Shown one piece after another: positions 24,773-34,085 of a stretch of DNA of 63,115 nucleotides. The notes below the pieces were generated by a model that saw nothing but the letters and a program-made list of their open reading frames with translations, was not told the DNA's origin and searched no databases. Made by a program: the position numbers and the translations under genes. Every line of letters begins with the position of its first letter. Positions within the stretch are counted from its first letter, which is position 1. Source of the DNA: Aurantiacibacter xanthus (GTDB lineage Bacteria > Pseudomonadota > Alphaproteobacteria > Sphingomonadales > Sphingomonadaceae); NCBI RefSeq assembly GCF_003584015.1, contig NZ_QXFM01000064.1:1-63115 (forward strand), written 5' to 3'.

Positions 24773-25780
24773 ATGGCGACTAAGGTAGCGATCAACGGTT
24801 TCGGGCGTATCGGACGTCTCGTGGCGCGCGCCATTCTCGAGCGCAGTGACCACGATCTCGAACTCGTGGCGATCAACGATCTGGCCGACACCAAGGCGAA
24901 CGCGCTGCTGTTCGGCTTCGACAGCACCCATGGCCGTTTCCCCGGCACCGTCTCGGTCGATGGCACCAACCTCGTCGTCAACGGCAAGACCATCGCCGTC
25001 ACCTCCGAGCGCGATCCGGGCAAGTTGCCGCACAAGGACATGGGCATCGACATCGTGCTCGAATGCACGGGCTTCTTCCAGAGCCACGATGCCGCCAAGC
25101 CGCACCTCGATGCCGGTGCCAAGCGCGTGTTGATCTCGGCTCCGGCGACCGGTGTTTCGGCGACCATCGTCTATGGCGTGAACCACGATGTGCTGACTGC
25201 CGACGACATCATCGTCTCGAACGCGAGCTGCACCACCAACTGCCTCTCGCCGGTGGCCAAGGTGCTGAACGACCTCGTCGGCATCGAGCGTGGTTTCATG
25301 ACCACGATCCACAGCTACACCAACGACCAGCGTATGCTCGACCAGATGCATTCGGACCTGCGCCGTGCCCGTGGCGGTGCGCAGAACATGATCCCGACCA
25401 CCACCGGCGCTGCCCGTGCGGTCGGCCTTGTGCTGCCCGAGCTGAAGGGCAAGCTCGATGGCTCGTCCGTGCGTGTGCCGACGCCGAACGTCAGCCTTGT
25501 CGACCTCGTGTTCACCCCCGGCCGCGACACCAGCGCCGAGGAGCTGAACGCGGCGCTGAAGGCTGCTGCCGAGGGCGCGATGAAGGGTGTGCTCGACTAC
25601 ACCGATCAGCCGTTGGTCAGCTCGGACTTCAACCATCACCCGGCCAGCTCGACTGTCGACAGCCTCGAAACCTCGGTGATGGAAGGCAAGCTTGCCCGCG
25701 TCGTTTCCTGGTACGACAACGAGTGGGGCTTCTCGAACCGCATGATCGACACTGCGGGTGTGATGGCGAAGTTCCTCTAA
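24773..25780 (+). CDS. gapA: Glyceraldehyde-3-phosphate dehydrogenase, type I
   Basis: A 335-aa tetrameric glycolytic enzyme. Rossmann motif NGFGRIGR at 8-15; D36 after the second strand favours NAD over NADP; catalytic C153 in [10 protein letters not shown]; the C-terminal [13 protein letters not shown] completes the active site. AGGAG precedes the ATG, 15 bases after tkt. A palindromic repeat cluster separates it from pgk. Confidence 0.97.
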   Translation: MATKVAINGFGRIGRLVARAILERSDHDLELVAINDLADTKANALLFGFDSTHGRFPGTVSVDGTNLVVNGKTIAVTSERDPGKLPHKDMGIDIVLECTGFFQSHDAAKPHLDAGAKRVLISAPATGVSATIVYGVNHDVLTADDIIVSNASCTTNCLSPVAKVLNDLVGIERGFMTTIHSYTNDQRMLDQMHSDLRRARGGAQNMIPTTTGAARAVGLVLPELKGKLDGSSVRVPTPNVSLVDLVFTPGRDTSAEELNAALKAAAEGAMKGVLDYTDQPLVSSDFNHHPASSTVDSLETSVMEGKLARVVSWYDNEWGFSNRMIDTAGVMAKFL

Positions 25781-25791
25781 ACACCAGACCT

Positions 25792-25913
25792 CCCCTCCCG
25801 TTCACGGGAGGGGCCGGGGGTGGGGCGCGAAGCGCTGGGCCGCAAGGCCCACCCCGTTGCGACTAGGCAGGCAAGCTGCCAAGTCTCACTACCCCTCCCT
25901 CCAGCGGGAGGGG
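25792..25913. repeat. Palindromic repeat cluster between gapA and pgk
   Basis: CCCCTCCCG (25792-25800) pairs with CGGGAGGGG (25805-25813) around TTCA. CCCCTCCC (25892-25899) pairs with GGGAGGGG (25906-25913). Between them, a GGGGTGGG...CCCACCCC region around 25815-25855 can also fold. The first and second hairpins are related, so this looks like a composite REP-like element. It may also act as an attenuator or mRNA stabiliser at the gapA-pgk junction. Confidence 0.7.
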
Positions 25914-25927
25914 GTTCGGAGCACTTT

Positions 25928-27133
25928 ATGGCTAGTTTCAAAACCCTCGACGACCTTCCTGACGATCTTTCCGGCCAGCGCGCGCTGGTCCGGGTCGATC
26001 TCAACCTGCCGATGGCCGATGGCCTCGCCACGGACCTCACCCGCGCCCGCGCGGTTGCTCCGACGATCCTCGAACTGGCCGACCGCGGCGCCAAGGTGCT
26101 GCTGCTCGCGCACTTCGGCCGCCCCAAGGGCCAGCGCAATTCGACCATGTCGATGAGCATGGTGCAGGGCGCGATCGAGGGCGTGCTCGGGCGCGAGGTG
26201 ATGTTCATCCCCGAAGTCTCCGGCTCGGTGGTGACGCAGGCGGTCGACATTCTCGGCAACGGCGATATCGGGATGCTCGAAAACACCCGCTTCTGGCCGG
26301 GTGAAGAAGCGAACGATGCCGACTTCGCCAAGGCCATCGCGGAAAACGGCGACTTCTACGTCAACGACGCCTTCTCCGCCGCGCACCGCGCCCATGCCAG
26401 CACCGAGGGCCTCGCGCATTTGCTGCCCGCCTATGCCGGTCGCTCGATGCAGAAGGAGCTGGAGGCGCTCGATTCGGCGCTTGGCAACCCGCAGCCGCCG
26501 GTCGCTGCCGTTGTGGGTGGGGCCAAGGTCAGCTCTAAGCTGGCGGTGCTGGAAAACCTTTCGGCCAAGGTCCAGCACCTGATTATCGGCGGCGGCATGG
26601 CCAATACCTTCCTCGCCGCCAAGGGCGTCGATGTTGGCAAGAGCCTGTGCGAGCACGATCTGGTCGATACCGCCAATGCGATCATGGAAGTAGCCGACCG
26701 CACCGGTTGCACGATCCATTTGCCTTATGATGTCGCCGTGGCGAAAGAATTTGCCGCCAATCCCGACAGCTACCGCGTTTGCAATGTGCACGAGGTGGCC
26801 GCCGATGAGATGATTCTCGATGTCGGCCCACAGGCGGTCGAATCGCTGGGCGATGTGCTCAAGACGTGCCGCACGCTGGTGTGGAACGGTCCGCTCGGTG
26901 CCTTCGAGATGGAGCCGTTCGATGCCGCTACCGTCGCTCTCGCACGCACGGCGGCAGCTTTGACGCAGGAAGGATCGCTCATTTCGGTGGCGGGCGGCGG
27001 CGATACGGTCGCGGCCATGGCCCATGCCGGAGTGACCGACCAGGTGACCTATATCTCGACCGCGGGCGGCGCTTTCCTCGAATGGATGGAAGGCAAGGAA
27101 CTGCCCGGCGTCGCGGCGCTTCAGCGCGCCTGA
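25928..27133 (+). CDS. pgk: Phosphoglycerate kinase
   Basis: A 401-aa two-domain kinase that makes ATP from 1,3-bisphosphoglycerate. The substrate loop RALVRVDLNLPM is near 18-29, the basic LAHFGRPKG near 59-67, ENTRFWPGEE near 118-127, the hinge region GGAKVSSKL near 198-206, and the nucleotide loop GGGDTVAAM near 358-366, followed by STAGGAFLEWMEGK. ATG 25928 is the first start that fits the family N terminus; longer in-frame extensions read through the upstream repeat. Confidence 0.97.
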   Translation: MASFKTLDDLPDDLSGQRALVRVDLNLPMADGLATDLTRARAVAPTILELADRGAKVLLLAHFGRPKGQRNSTMSMSMVQGAIEGVLGREVMFIPEVSGSVVTQAVDILGNGDIGMLENTRFWPGEEANDADFAKAIAENGDFYVNDAFSAAHRAHASTEGLAHLLPAYAGRSMQKELEALDSALGNPQPPVAAVVGGAKVSSKLAVLENLSAKVQHLIIGGGMANTFLAAKGVDVGKSLCEHDLVDTANAIMEVADRTGCTIHLPYDVAVAKEFAANPDSYRVCNVHEVAADEMILDVGPQAVESLGDVLKTCRTLVWNGPLGAFEMEPFDAATVALARTAAALTQEGSLISVAGGGDTVAAMAHAGVTDQVTYISTAGGAFLEWMEGKELPGVAALQRA

Positions 27134-27264
27134 TCCAAGGTTGATTGTGTCTGCCGAACTGTCCCGTCATCGCACGGGGCAGGCGGCGGCCATCTGCCCG
27201 GTTGTGCAGGCGCGAAATGCGCCATAACAGGCCTGTGCCAATTACTTGAGGAGAAGTAGGCGCG

Positions 27265-28155
27265 ATGAATACCGATCAGATCACGCAGAAGATTGCTGCC
27301 GGGCGGGGCTTTATCGCCGCGCTCGACCAATCGGGCGGTTCCACCCCCAAGGCGCTGCGCGCTTATGGCGTGGCCGATGACGAGTGGAACGGCGACGACG
27401 AAATGTTCGCCAGGATCCACGACATGCGTTCGCGCATCATTTCCAGCCCGGCTTTCAGCGGCGAGAAAATCCTCGGCGCGATCCTGTTCGAAAAGACCAT
27501 GGACGGTGAAGTCGGCGGCAAGCCCACGCCCACCGCGCTGCTCGACAAGGGCGTCGCCCCGTTCATTAAGATCGACAAAGGCCTCGAAGACGAGGCCAAT
27601 GGCGTTCAGCTGATGAAGCCGATGCCCGATCTCGATGCGCTGCTCACCCGCGCCAAGGCGCTCGGCGTCTATGGCACCAAGGAACGTTCGGTGATCAACG
27701 CCGCCAACCCCGAGGGCATCGCCGCAATCGTGGCGCAGCAGTTCGCGGTGGGTGAGCAGGTGATCGCGCATGGCATGATGCCGATCCTCGAACCCGAATA
27801 TACAATCACCGCCGAGGACCGTGAGGAAGGCGAGGAGATCCTCAAGAACGCAATCCTCAAGCAGCTCGATGCGCTGGACGAGGGCAAGCAGGTGATGCTC
27901 AAGCTGTCGATCCCGGCGAAGGCCAACCAGTACAAGGAACTGGTCGACCACCCCAAGGTGCTGAAGGTGGTGGCGCTCTCGGGCGGGTTCACCCGCGCCG
28001 AGGCCTGTGTCGAACTGGCCAAAAACATCGGCATGATCGCGAGCTTCAGCCGTGCATTGCTCGGCGACCTGCGTGCGCAGATGAGCGACGCCGAGTTCGA
28101 CGCGTCGCTCGGCGAAGCAATCGGCTCGATCTGCGAGGCTTCGATCGCCGGGTAA
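27265..28155 (+). CDS. fda: Fructose-bisphosphate aldolase, class I
   Basis: A 296-aa class I (Schiff-base) aldolase that cleaves fructose-1,6-bisphosphate. GRGFIAALDQSGGSTPKAL near 13-31, FEKTMDG near 74-80, PFIKIDKGL near 98-106, and LKLSIPAK near 212-219 containing the candidate Schiff-base Lys are visible. The length equals that of the Staphylococcus carnosus-type short class I enzyme. GAGGAGAAG precedes the start. The 131-base gap from pgk holds no hairpin with a T tract, so it could belong to the same operon. Confidence 0.93.
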   Translation: MNTDQITQKIAAGRGFIAALDQSGGSTPKALRAYGVADDEWNGDDEMFARIHDMRSRIISSPAFSGEKILGAILFEKTMDGEVGGKPTPTALLDKGVAPFIKIDKGLEDEANGVQLMKPMPDLDALLTRAKALGVYGTKERSVINAANPEGIAAIVAQQFAVGEQVIAHGMMPILEPEYTITAEDREEGEEILKNAILKQLDALDEGKQVMLKLSIPAKANQYKELVDHPKVLKVVALSGGFTRAEACVELAKNIGMIASFSRALLGDLRAQMSDAEFDASLGEAIGSICEASIAG

Positions 28156-28554
28156 TTACTCGGCGAGTTCGTATGTGAAACGGTAGTCGCGCGCGGTGAG
28201 GGTGGTATCGGTCATCCTCGCCGGCGCGACATCCACCAGCCGCACCGCATAGCCCAGCGCCTGCGCCGGTTCACCGAGCTTGAGATCGGTGGTGACGGTG
28301 CGTTCGCCATTGCTCAGGCGGGTCGTCACGATGGCCTCTCCCGCGCGGATGCACCGGGCGTTCATCGGGCAGCGGCTGTCTTCCACCACTTTCAGCGGGG
28401 TTGCCACCAGCGGCCCGACCGCCACGCTTTCGTTCAGCGCCGTGGCGCTGCCTGCGGGCAGAGCGCTCATGGGCGCGCCGGTCTGGGGAATGATCGCGCA
28501 GCCCGACAGGGCGGCGGCGAGGGCGATTGGCGTCAGAAGAGTGTTCATGGTCAT
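28156..28554 (-). CDS. Hypothetical lipoprotein
   Basis: A 132-aa exported protein. LLTPIALAAALSGC is a signal peptide with a canonical LSGC lipobox, and the mature part is a small beta-rich domain with a Cys pair (SRCPMNARC). I do not know a named family. The start is either ATG 28554 or ATG 28548. It is convergent with the aldolase (stop codons adjacent) and divergent from thiE by 35 bases. Confidence 0.8.
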   Translation of the reverse strand: MTMNTLLTPIALAAALSGCAIIPQTGAPMSALPAGSATALNESVAVGPLVATPLKVVEDSRCPMNARCIRAGEAIVTTRLSNGERTVTTDLKLGEPAQALGYAVRLVDVAPARMTDTTLTARDYRFTYELAE

Positions 28555-28589
28555 TTGCGCATCGCTGCCCGATTGCTAATGGCCTGAAT

Positions 28590-29213
28590 ATGAACGCACC
28601 AACCACCAGCTGCTCGCTTTATCTGATCTCTCCGCTTGAGGTGGGGGGCGACTTTCCGGCGCGGCTTGAACGCGCGCTCGACGCCGGCCCGGTCGCGGCC
28701 TTCCAGTTCCGCGTGAAAGACGTCGACCAGCACGAGGCCGCGCGCCTTGCCGCGCCCTTGCAGGAAATCTGCCGCGCGCGCGATGTGGCCTTCGTGGTCA
28801 ACGATTCGGTGGCGCTGGCCAAGCGGATCAAGGCCGACGGCGTCCATCTCGGGCAGGGCGACGGCGACCCGCGTGAGGCACGCGAGGAACTGGGCCGTGA
28901 GGTCCAGATCGGCGTTACCTGCCACGCCAGCCGCCATCTCGCGATGGAAGCGGGCGATGCGGGGGCCGACTATGTCGCCTTCGGGGCCTTCTTTCCCAGC
29001 AGCACCAAACAGAGTGAGCACAAGCCGGACCTCGATCTGCTGCGCTGGTGGTCGAGCCTGTTCGAGATTCCTTGCGTCGCCATCGGCGGGATCACGCCCG
29101 ACAATGCGCCCGCGCTGATCGAGGCCGGGGCTGACTTCCTCGCGGTTTCCGGCGCGGTATGGAACGGCGATGAGGTCGCGGCGGTGAAGGCCTTTGCCAA
29201 ACTGCTGACGTGA
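28590..29213 (+). CDS. thiE: Thiamine-phosphate synthase-family protein
   Basis: A 207-aa TIM-barrel protein. AFQFRVKD (the Q-x-R phosphate-binding strand), FVVNDSVALAKRIKADGVHLGQGD, GVTCHASRHLAMEAGDAGADYVAFGAFFPSSTK and CVAIGGITPDNAPALIEAGADFLAVSGAV are in the order expected of ThiE, which joins the pyrimidine and thiazole phosphates of thiamine. In the first motif R-V-K-D replaces the more usual R-x-K, which is acceptable in the family. No TPP riboswitch or other thi gene is adjacent. Its stop overlaps the next gene start. A TenI-type relative is the alternative. Confidence 0.85.
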   Translation: MNAPTTSCSLYLISPLEVGGDFPARLERALDAGPVAAFQFRVKDVDQHEAARLAAPLQEICRARDVAFVVNDSVALAKRIKADGVHLGQGDGDPREAREELGREVQIGVTCHASRHLAMEAGDAGADYVAFGAFFPSSTKQSEHKPDLDLLRWWSSLFEIPCVAIGGITPDNAPALIEAGADFLAVSGAVWNGDEVAAVKAFAKLLT

Positions 29214-29788
29214 GGCGACGCTGGTTGATCGGGCTGGCCGGGCTGGTGCTGGTCTGGCTGGCGCTGGTTCTGGGCTGGATCTGGCAGGGAGCGGACAGCG
29301 CCCCCGATGCGCGGGCGGACATCGCGCTGGTTCTCGGCGCGGCGGTTGACGATGACGAACCTTCGCCAGTGTTTGCGGCGCGGATCGACCATGCCATCGC
29401 GCTGTGGAACGAAGGGCGGGTAAAGCGCATCCTGTTCACCGGCGGTCGCGCACAGGGTGACCGGCTCGGCGAGGCGCAGGCCGCCCGCCTGCGCGCTGTC
29501 GCAGCGGGAGTGCCCGATACGGCGATCCTAACCGAAGAGGCATCGCGCACGACGATGGAAAACCTCGTCTTCGCACAGCCGGGCAATCTCGGCCACACGG
29601 GCGGAAGCGTGCTGCTGGTGACGGATCCGCTGCATATGCGCCGCGCGCTGACCATGGCGCGCGATCTGGGCTACGATGCCCAGCCCGAACCCACTCCGCT
29701 GACGCGCTATCGGTCGCTGGCCGCAAAAGTGCCTTTCGCCCTGCGCGAGCTGTGGCTGATCCACCTGTACTGGCTGATCGGCGAGTAG
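29210..29788 (+). CDS. YdcF/SanA-like DUF218 protein
   Basis: A 192-aa protein with one N-terminal membrane helix (about 5-25) and a DUF218 domain: ADIALVLGAAV, RIDHAIALWNEGRVKRILFTGGRAQGD, EEASRTTMENLVFA, and VLLVTDPLHMRRALTMARDLG. The family includes ElyC and SanA, linked to envelope integrity, plus YdcF, whose role is unclear. GTG start overlaps the thiE stop, so it is coupled to it; no functional link is evident. Confidence 0.85.
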   Translation: MRRRWLIGLAGLVLVWLALVLGWIWQGADSAPDARADIALVLGAAVDDDEPSPVFAARIDHAIALWNEGRVKRILFTGGRAQGDRLGEAQAARLRAVAAGVPDTAILTEEASRTTMENLVFAQPGNLGHTGGSVLLVTDPLHMRRALTMARDLGYDAQPEPTPLTRYRSLAAKVPFALRELWLIHLYWLIGE

Positions 29789-29790
29789 CC

Positions 29791-30144
29791 TCAGCGCCCC
29801 AGACGGATGCAGCGCAGCTTGCCCGGCGTGCCGTCCCCGTCGAGCAGGCGCAGGAAGCTGCGGCTCATGATGCGGTAGACATTGCCGTTGCGCGGGCCGG
29901 AAGTCATCCGCACCTCGTTGCCGCGGCGTAGGTAGGTGCCGCTGCCTTGCGGGCTGGAATAGCGCGAGGCGTTGGTGATCGTGAAGCTCTCCTCCGGCTG
30001 CGGAATGCCCGCCGCGCCGCGCACGTCACCGGGCAGTTCGCAGATATAGGCCCCACGTTCGAGCGTGCCGATATCGTTTTGCGCCAGGGCAGGCGCGGCC
30101 AGCATGGCCGAAGCCAGCGCCAGAGTGGTGAGGGTCTTGTGCAT
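29791..30144 (-). CDS. Hypothetical periplasmic protein
   Basis: A 117-aa protein with a clear Sec signal peptide (MHKTLTTLALASAMLAAPALA, cleavage after ALA at 21) and a mature domain with a Cys pair (C35 and C112) that could form a disulfide. GTYLRRGNEVRMTSGPRNGNVYRI suggests a small beta fold. No named family recognised. It ends two bases from the convergent YdcF-like stop and follows amt on the same strand, so it may share amt's transcript. Confidence 0.75.
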   Translation of the reverse strand: MHKTLTTLALASAMLAAPALAQNDIGTLERGAYICELPGDVRGAAGIPQPEESFTITNASRYSSPQGSGTYLRRGNEVRMTSGPRNGNVYRIMSRSFLRLLDGDGTPGKLRCIRLGR

Positions 30145-30191
30145 GATGCGCCCCTTATGCGAGCAGCGCTGAACCTGAGCTTGACGAGCCA

Positions 30192-31487
30192 TCAATCGAA
30201 CATCCACCCGCGTTCGCCGTGGCTGGTCTGATCGAGCCCTTCGACTTCCTCCTCCGCGCTCACCCGCATCGGGATGAACAGCGAGACCGCCAGCGCGATG
30301 AGCGCGGTGACAATCGCCGAGAACAGCGCCACGACACCCACGGCAGCGACTTGCAGCGCCAGCATTCGGGCCATGCCCACGCCCTCGGCATAGCCGGTGC
30401 CGCCAAGCGCCGCCGAGAGGAACGGCGCCAGCAGCAGCGAGCCGAGCATCCCGCCCACGCCATGGACGGCGAAAACGTCGAGCGAATCGTCGATCCTGAG
30501 GTGATGCTTGACAAGACCGATGGCCCAGAAACACACTATCGCGGCCAATGCTCCGAACAGGATCGCAGCGCCCGGCGAGACGAACCCGGCGGCAGGCGTG
30601 ATCGTGGCCAGCCCGGCGATGGCGCCGGTGGCAAAGCCCACCGTGGTCGGCTTGCCGAACCTGATCTTCTCGATCAGCACCCATGTCAGCGCGGCCACGG
30701 CGGCGGCGGTGTGGGTGGCGATGATGGCGCTCGCGGCATCGTCGGTGGCGGTAAGGGCCGAGCCGCCGTTGAAGCCGAACCAGCCGACCCACAGCAGCAT
30801 CGCGCCGAGCATCGTCATGCCGGGGGCATGCGGCAGCAGCGAGGCGGTGGGAAAGCCCTGCCGCCGGCCCAGCAGAAGCGCGACGATCAGCGCCGAGACG
30901 CCCGCCGTGGTATGCACCACGATGCCACCAGCAAAGTCGAGCGCGCCCAGCTGCGCGAGCCAGCCGCCGCCCCACATCCAGTGTGCGACGGGCGCATAGA
31001 CGAGCAGGCTCCACAGCGCGGTGAAGGCCATGACCCAGCCGAACCGGGCGCGGTCGACCCAGGCGCCGACCATCAGCGCCGGGGTGATCGCGGCAAAGGT
31101 CATCTGGAACAGCACGAAGGCGCTTTCCGGGATCGTCAGTCCGGCGCGCACGGCGCCAAGGTCGATCAGCATCCATGCGCGGCCATTGCCGAGCACGCCG
31201 CCGGTGGTCTCGCCGAAGGCAAGCGTATAGCCCACGATCACCCACAGCACCGAGGCAAGGCCCGCCACCGCGGCGACCTGAATCAGCACCGAGAGGAAGT
31301 TCTTGGCCCGCACCAGCCCGCCGTAAAACAGCCCGAGGCCGGGCAGGCACATCAGCAGCACCAGCGCCGAACACACCAGAATCCATGCCGTATCGCCGCT
31401 ATCGCCGGCAGCGGGCACGAGGTCTTGTGCCATAGCGGCGTCGGATGCGGCGGCGAGCCACAGTCCGGTGGCGATTTTGCGAACCAT
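30192..31487 (-). CDS. amt: Ammonium transporter
   Basis: A 431-aa Amt/Rh-family inner membrane channel. There is an N-terminal signal-like segment and about eleven transmembrane helices. The twin pore histidines are H192 (GGIVVHTTAG) and H342 (DVFAVHGVGG). GLFYGGLVRAKNFLS near 52-66 is the family signature, and the C-terminal tail (EEEVEGLDQTSHGERGWMFD) matches the regulatory tail. No glnK PII gene is adjacent, which is less usual than the glnK-amt pair. Its promoter must lie in the 149-base divergent gap to the SH3 gene. Confidence 0.94.
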   Translation of the reverse strand: MVRKIATGLWLAAASDAAMAQDLVPAAGDSGDTAWILVCSALVLLMCLPGLGLFYGGLVRAKNFLSVLIQVAAVAGLASVLWVIVGYTLAFGETTGGVLGNGRAWMLIDLGAVRAGLTIPESAFVLFQMTFAAITPALMVGAWVDRARFGWVMAFTALWSLLVYAPVAHWMWGGGWLAQLGALDFAGGIVVHTTAGVSALIVALLLGRRQGFPTASLLPHAPGMTMLGAMLLWVGWFGFNGGSALTATDDAASAIIATHTAAAVAALTWVLIEKIRFGKPTTVGFATGAIAGLATITPAAGFVSPGAAILFGALAAIVCFWAIGLVKHHLRIDDSLDVFAVHGVGGMLGSLLLAPFLSAALGGTGYAEGVGMARMLALQVAAVGVVALFSAIVTALIALAVSLFIPMRVSAEEEVEGLDQTSHGERGWMFD

Positions 31488-31636
31488 GCGATGATCTTCC
31501 CCTGCAATTCGCCCCGGCAGGCCAAGCTGCCGATGGGCCTCTCCCCGTGGCGGAGCCTGTTAGAGCACAAACAGCGTTGCGGGCAAGATTGTGCGGGATG
31601 TTGCACCACATGTACTCACCGGACTATCACGCGGAA

Positions 31637-32125
31637 ATGTTTGCAAGGCAGATCATTCCGGCTGTTGCCGCCATCGGTTGCGTGCTCGGGGCAGGGCTAT
31701 CGGCTGTCGCGGCTTCGGCGCAGACTGCCGAGACGCCCTATTGGGCGAGCATTTCGGTCAGCAGGGTCTTCATGCGCGTCGGCCCCAGCATGAACTATCC
31801 GATCGAGTGGGTGTACAAGCGCGAGGGGCTGCCGGTGAAGGTGCTGCGCGTGAACGAGGGGTGGCGCTATGTCGAAGACCCCGATGGCAAGCGCGGCTGG
31901 ATGGCCTCGCGCATGCTCAGCCGCACCCGCGCCGCAATCGTGACCGGCGAGGGCAACGCGGCGATCCGGGCCGAGGGGAGCGCCTCTGCCGCGCTGCGCT
32001 GGCATGTCGCGCCGGGGGTGGTCGGCGAACTGGGCGAATGCAGCGCGGGCTGGTGCGCGTTTTCGGTGCGCGGTCATCGCGGCTTTGTCGAGGCCGACCG
32101 GCTCTGGGGCGACGGCGACCCCTGA
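31637..32125 (+). CDS. SH3-like domain periplasmic protein
   Basis: A 162-aa exported protein. The signal peptide runs from MFARQIIPAV to about ASAQ (residue 29). Two bacterial SH3-like repeats follow: SVSRVFMRVGPSMNYPIEWVYKREGLPVKVLRVNEGWRYVEDPDGKRGWM and a second with AAIRAEGS...ECSAGWCAFSVRGHRGFVEADRLWG. These domains often bind peptidoglycan or modulate envelope enzymes. ATG 31637 is chosen because it gives a clean signal peptide; ATG 31598 is the alternative. A bidirectional terminator follows. Confidence 0.82.
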   Translation: MFARQIIPAVAAIGCVLGAGLSAVAASAQTAETPYWASISVSRVFMRVGPSMNYPIEWVYKREGLPVKVLRVNEGWRYVEDPDGKRGWMASRMLSRTRAAIVTGEGNAAIRAEGSASAALRWHVAPGVVGELGECSAGWCAFSVRGHRGFVEADRLWGDGDP

Positions 32126-32150
32126 CCGCGGCGAACCATTGGCGACACAA

Positions 32151-32178
32151 AAAAGGGCGGCACCATGGCCGCCCTTTT
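32151..32178. terminator. Bidirectional rho-independent terminator
   Basis: AAAAGGGCGGC (32151-32161) and GCCGCCCTTTT (32168-32178) pair around six bases, giving a GC stem with an A tract on one side and a T tract on the other. It serves both the SH3 gene and the convergent lipoprotein gene. Confidence 0.85.
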
Positions 32179-32201
32179 CGTATCGAACTGGTCGAAACCG
32201 C

Positions 32202-32636
32202 TCAGTCGTCGCCGGCGGTGACGGCTTCGTCAGCCGGGGCCGGGCGCACGGTCGAGACATTGCCCGCATCCGAGGTGGTCTGCATCGAGCCGTCTGCCTG
32301 CACCGGGCCGTCGGTGAAGCAGCTGTGCCCTTCCACGCCTTCGACCACGAAGCAGGTCTTGCCGTCCTGCATGAAGATGGTGCCGCCCGAGGGCGTGCCA
32401 TCGGCAGAAATGCGTGAGAAGGTCATGCCGGGGTGGATGGTGATCGTATCGACATCGCCATTGGCATGTTCGACCGAATAGGTGCCCGGCGCGACCGCTT
32501 CGAATCCGGGTTCGGCCCCTGTCAGCACATTGCCGCTGGGGGCGGCTTCGGGTGCATCGGCAGGTGTCTCGCTCTGGCTGCAAGCGGCCAGCGCAAGGAC
32601 CGCGACGGCGGCGAAAAGGCTCTTCTTCATATCCAT
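32202..32636 (-). CDS. Hypothetical lipoprotein
   Basis: A 144-aa protein. MDMKKSLFAAVAVLALAACSQSE is a signal peptide with lipobox LAAC (Cys19). The mature part contains a small beta domain (GTYSVEHANGDVDTITIHPGMTF; GKTCFVVEGVEGHSCF) and an acidic, low-complexity end. No named family recognised; similar small lipoproteins are common in sphingomonads. It follows the thiolase on the same strand after 59 bases. Confidence 0.78.
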   Translation of the reverse strand: MDMKKSLFAAVAVLALAACSQSETPADAPEAAPSGNVLTGAEPGFEAVAPGTYSVEHANGDVDTITIHPGMTFSRISADGTPSGGTIFMQDGKTCFVVEGVEGHSCFTDGPVQADGSMQTTSDAGNVSTVRPAPADEAVTAGDD

Positions 32637-32695
32637 GCTCCCTCTGTTGAGCGGGACATTCGTTGATTATGTCCGACTGGTCAACGGATAAGCCG

Positions 32696-33892
32696 TCAGA
32701 CCAGTTCCACCGCAATCGCCGTGCCTTCGCCGCCGCCGATGCAGAGCGAGGCCACGCCGCGCTTCTTGCCCTGCTGCTTGAGCGCATTGATGAGGGTGAC
32801 GATGATGCGCGCGCCGCTGGCCCCAATCGGGTGGCCGAGCGCAGTGCCGCCGCCGTTCACGTTGATCTTGTCGTGGGCGATGCCGATGTCCATCATCGCG
32901 AACATGGCGACGCAGGCGAAGGCCTCGTTCACTTCCCACAGGTCGACGTCATCGACGCTCCACCCGGCCTTTTCGAGCACCTTGTTGATCGCACCCACCG
33001 GCGCGGTGGTGAAGGCGGCCGGGTCTTGCGCATGGGCGGCGGTGGCGATCACCGTGGCGACGGGGGTGAGGCCCTTCTCGTCGGCCACGCTCTTGCGGGT
33101 GAGCACCATGGCCGCCGCGCCGTCGGAGATCGACGAGGAGGTGGCGGCGGTGATGGTGCCGTCCTTGGCGAAGGCGGGGCGCAGCTGCGGGATCTTGTCG
33201 GGACGGCCATTGCCGGGGCCTTCGTCGGTGTCCACGGTCACATCGCCCTTGCGGGTGGTGAAGGTGACGGGCACGATTTCATCGGCAAAGGCACCGCTGG
33301 CGATGGCGGCATTGGCACGCTCAAGCGAGGCGATGGCGTAGCTGTCCATGTCCTCGCGGGTGAGCTGGTATTCGTTGGCCATGTCCTGTGCATAGGCACC
33401 CATGGCGGTGCCAGCCTTGTAGGCGTCTTCCAGCCCGTCGAGGAACATGTGGTCATAGGCGGTGTCGTGGCCGAGCCGCGCGCCGCCACGGTGCTTCTTG
33501 AGCAGGTAGGGGGCGTTGGTCATACTCTCCATGCCGCCCGCCACGATCACATCCGCGCCGCCCGAAGCGAGCGCCTCGGAGCCCATGATCACGGTCTGCA
33601 TGCCGCTGCCGCAGACCTTGTTCACGGTGGAGGCCTGCGCCGAGAGCGGCAGGCCCGCCTTCAGCGCCGCCTGACGCGCCGGAGCCTGGCCGAGGCCGGC
33701 AGGCAGTACGCAGCCCATGTAGACCCGGTCCACATCTTCGCCTGCAACACCGGCGCGCTCCATCGCTGCCTTGACTGCCGTGGCGCCCAGATCGGTGGCG
33801 GTAACCTCGGACAGTGCGCCCTGCATCGCGCCCATGGGGGTGCGCGCATAGGACAGAATAACGATAGGATCGGCGGAATTGAAAGTGGCCAT
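32696..33892 (-). CDS. Acetyl-CoA C-acetyltransferase (thiolase)
   Basis: A 398-aa type II thiolase that condenses two acetyl-CoA or cleaves acetoacetyl-CoA. Nucleophile C94 is in NKVCGSGMQ. The C-terminal catalytic pair lies in GGGTALGHPIGASGAR and SLCIGGGEGTA, and the NEAFA motif precedes them. The length and the ending are typical of biosynthetic acetoacetyl-CoA thiolases, such as PhaA/AtoB. No PHB or fatty acid gene is adjacent, so the pathway is open. Confidence 0.93.
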   Translation of the reverse strand: MATFNSADPIVILSYARTPMGAMQGALSEVTATDLGATAVKAAMERAGVAGEDVDRVYMGCVLPAGLGQAPARQAALKAGLPLSAQASTVNKVCGSGMQTVIMGSEALASGGADVIVAGGMESMTNAPYLLKKHRGGARLGHDTAYDHMFLDGLEDAYKAGTAMGAYAQDMANEYQLTREDMDSYAIASLERANAAIASGAFADEIVPVTFTTRKGDVTVDTDEGPGNGRPDKIPQLRPAFAKDGTITAATSSSISDGAAAMVLTRKSVADEKGLTPVATVIATAAHAQDPAAFTTAPVGAINKVLEKAGWSVDDVDLWEVNEAFACVAMFAMMDIGIAHDKINVNGGGTALGHPIGASGARIIVTLINALKQQGKKRGVASLCIGGGEGTAIAVELV

Positions 33893-34085
33893 TGGACGGT
33901 CGCTCCGTTGAGGTGATAGGCGAAAGGTAACTGGCTTCGATTACGTCTTAACGGCTAGGCACATGGGGGCCAAGCGCCGTGCTCGCAATGACTTGTCAGC
34001 GGGTTTGGCCTTGAGAACGATTCGCATCATGCTGCTTTGCGGCAAGAAACGCACAGAAAGGCCCGAAATCAGCGCCAGCCGTGCC

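Noticed and set aside
22928-25639. 903-codon minus-strand frame opposite tkt and gapA
   Set aside because: An antisense shadow produced by GC-rich third positions; it spans two real genes and their spacer and lacks any motif.
28554-28590. TPP riboswitch before thiE
   Set aside because: Only 35 bases separate thiE from the divergent gene and no TPP-riboswitch core sequence is present.
32660-32672. TTGATTATGTC as a fourth copy of the catabolic operator
   Set aside because: It matches only the left half, lacks the TCA arm at the right distance and lies before an unrelated lipoprotein gene.
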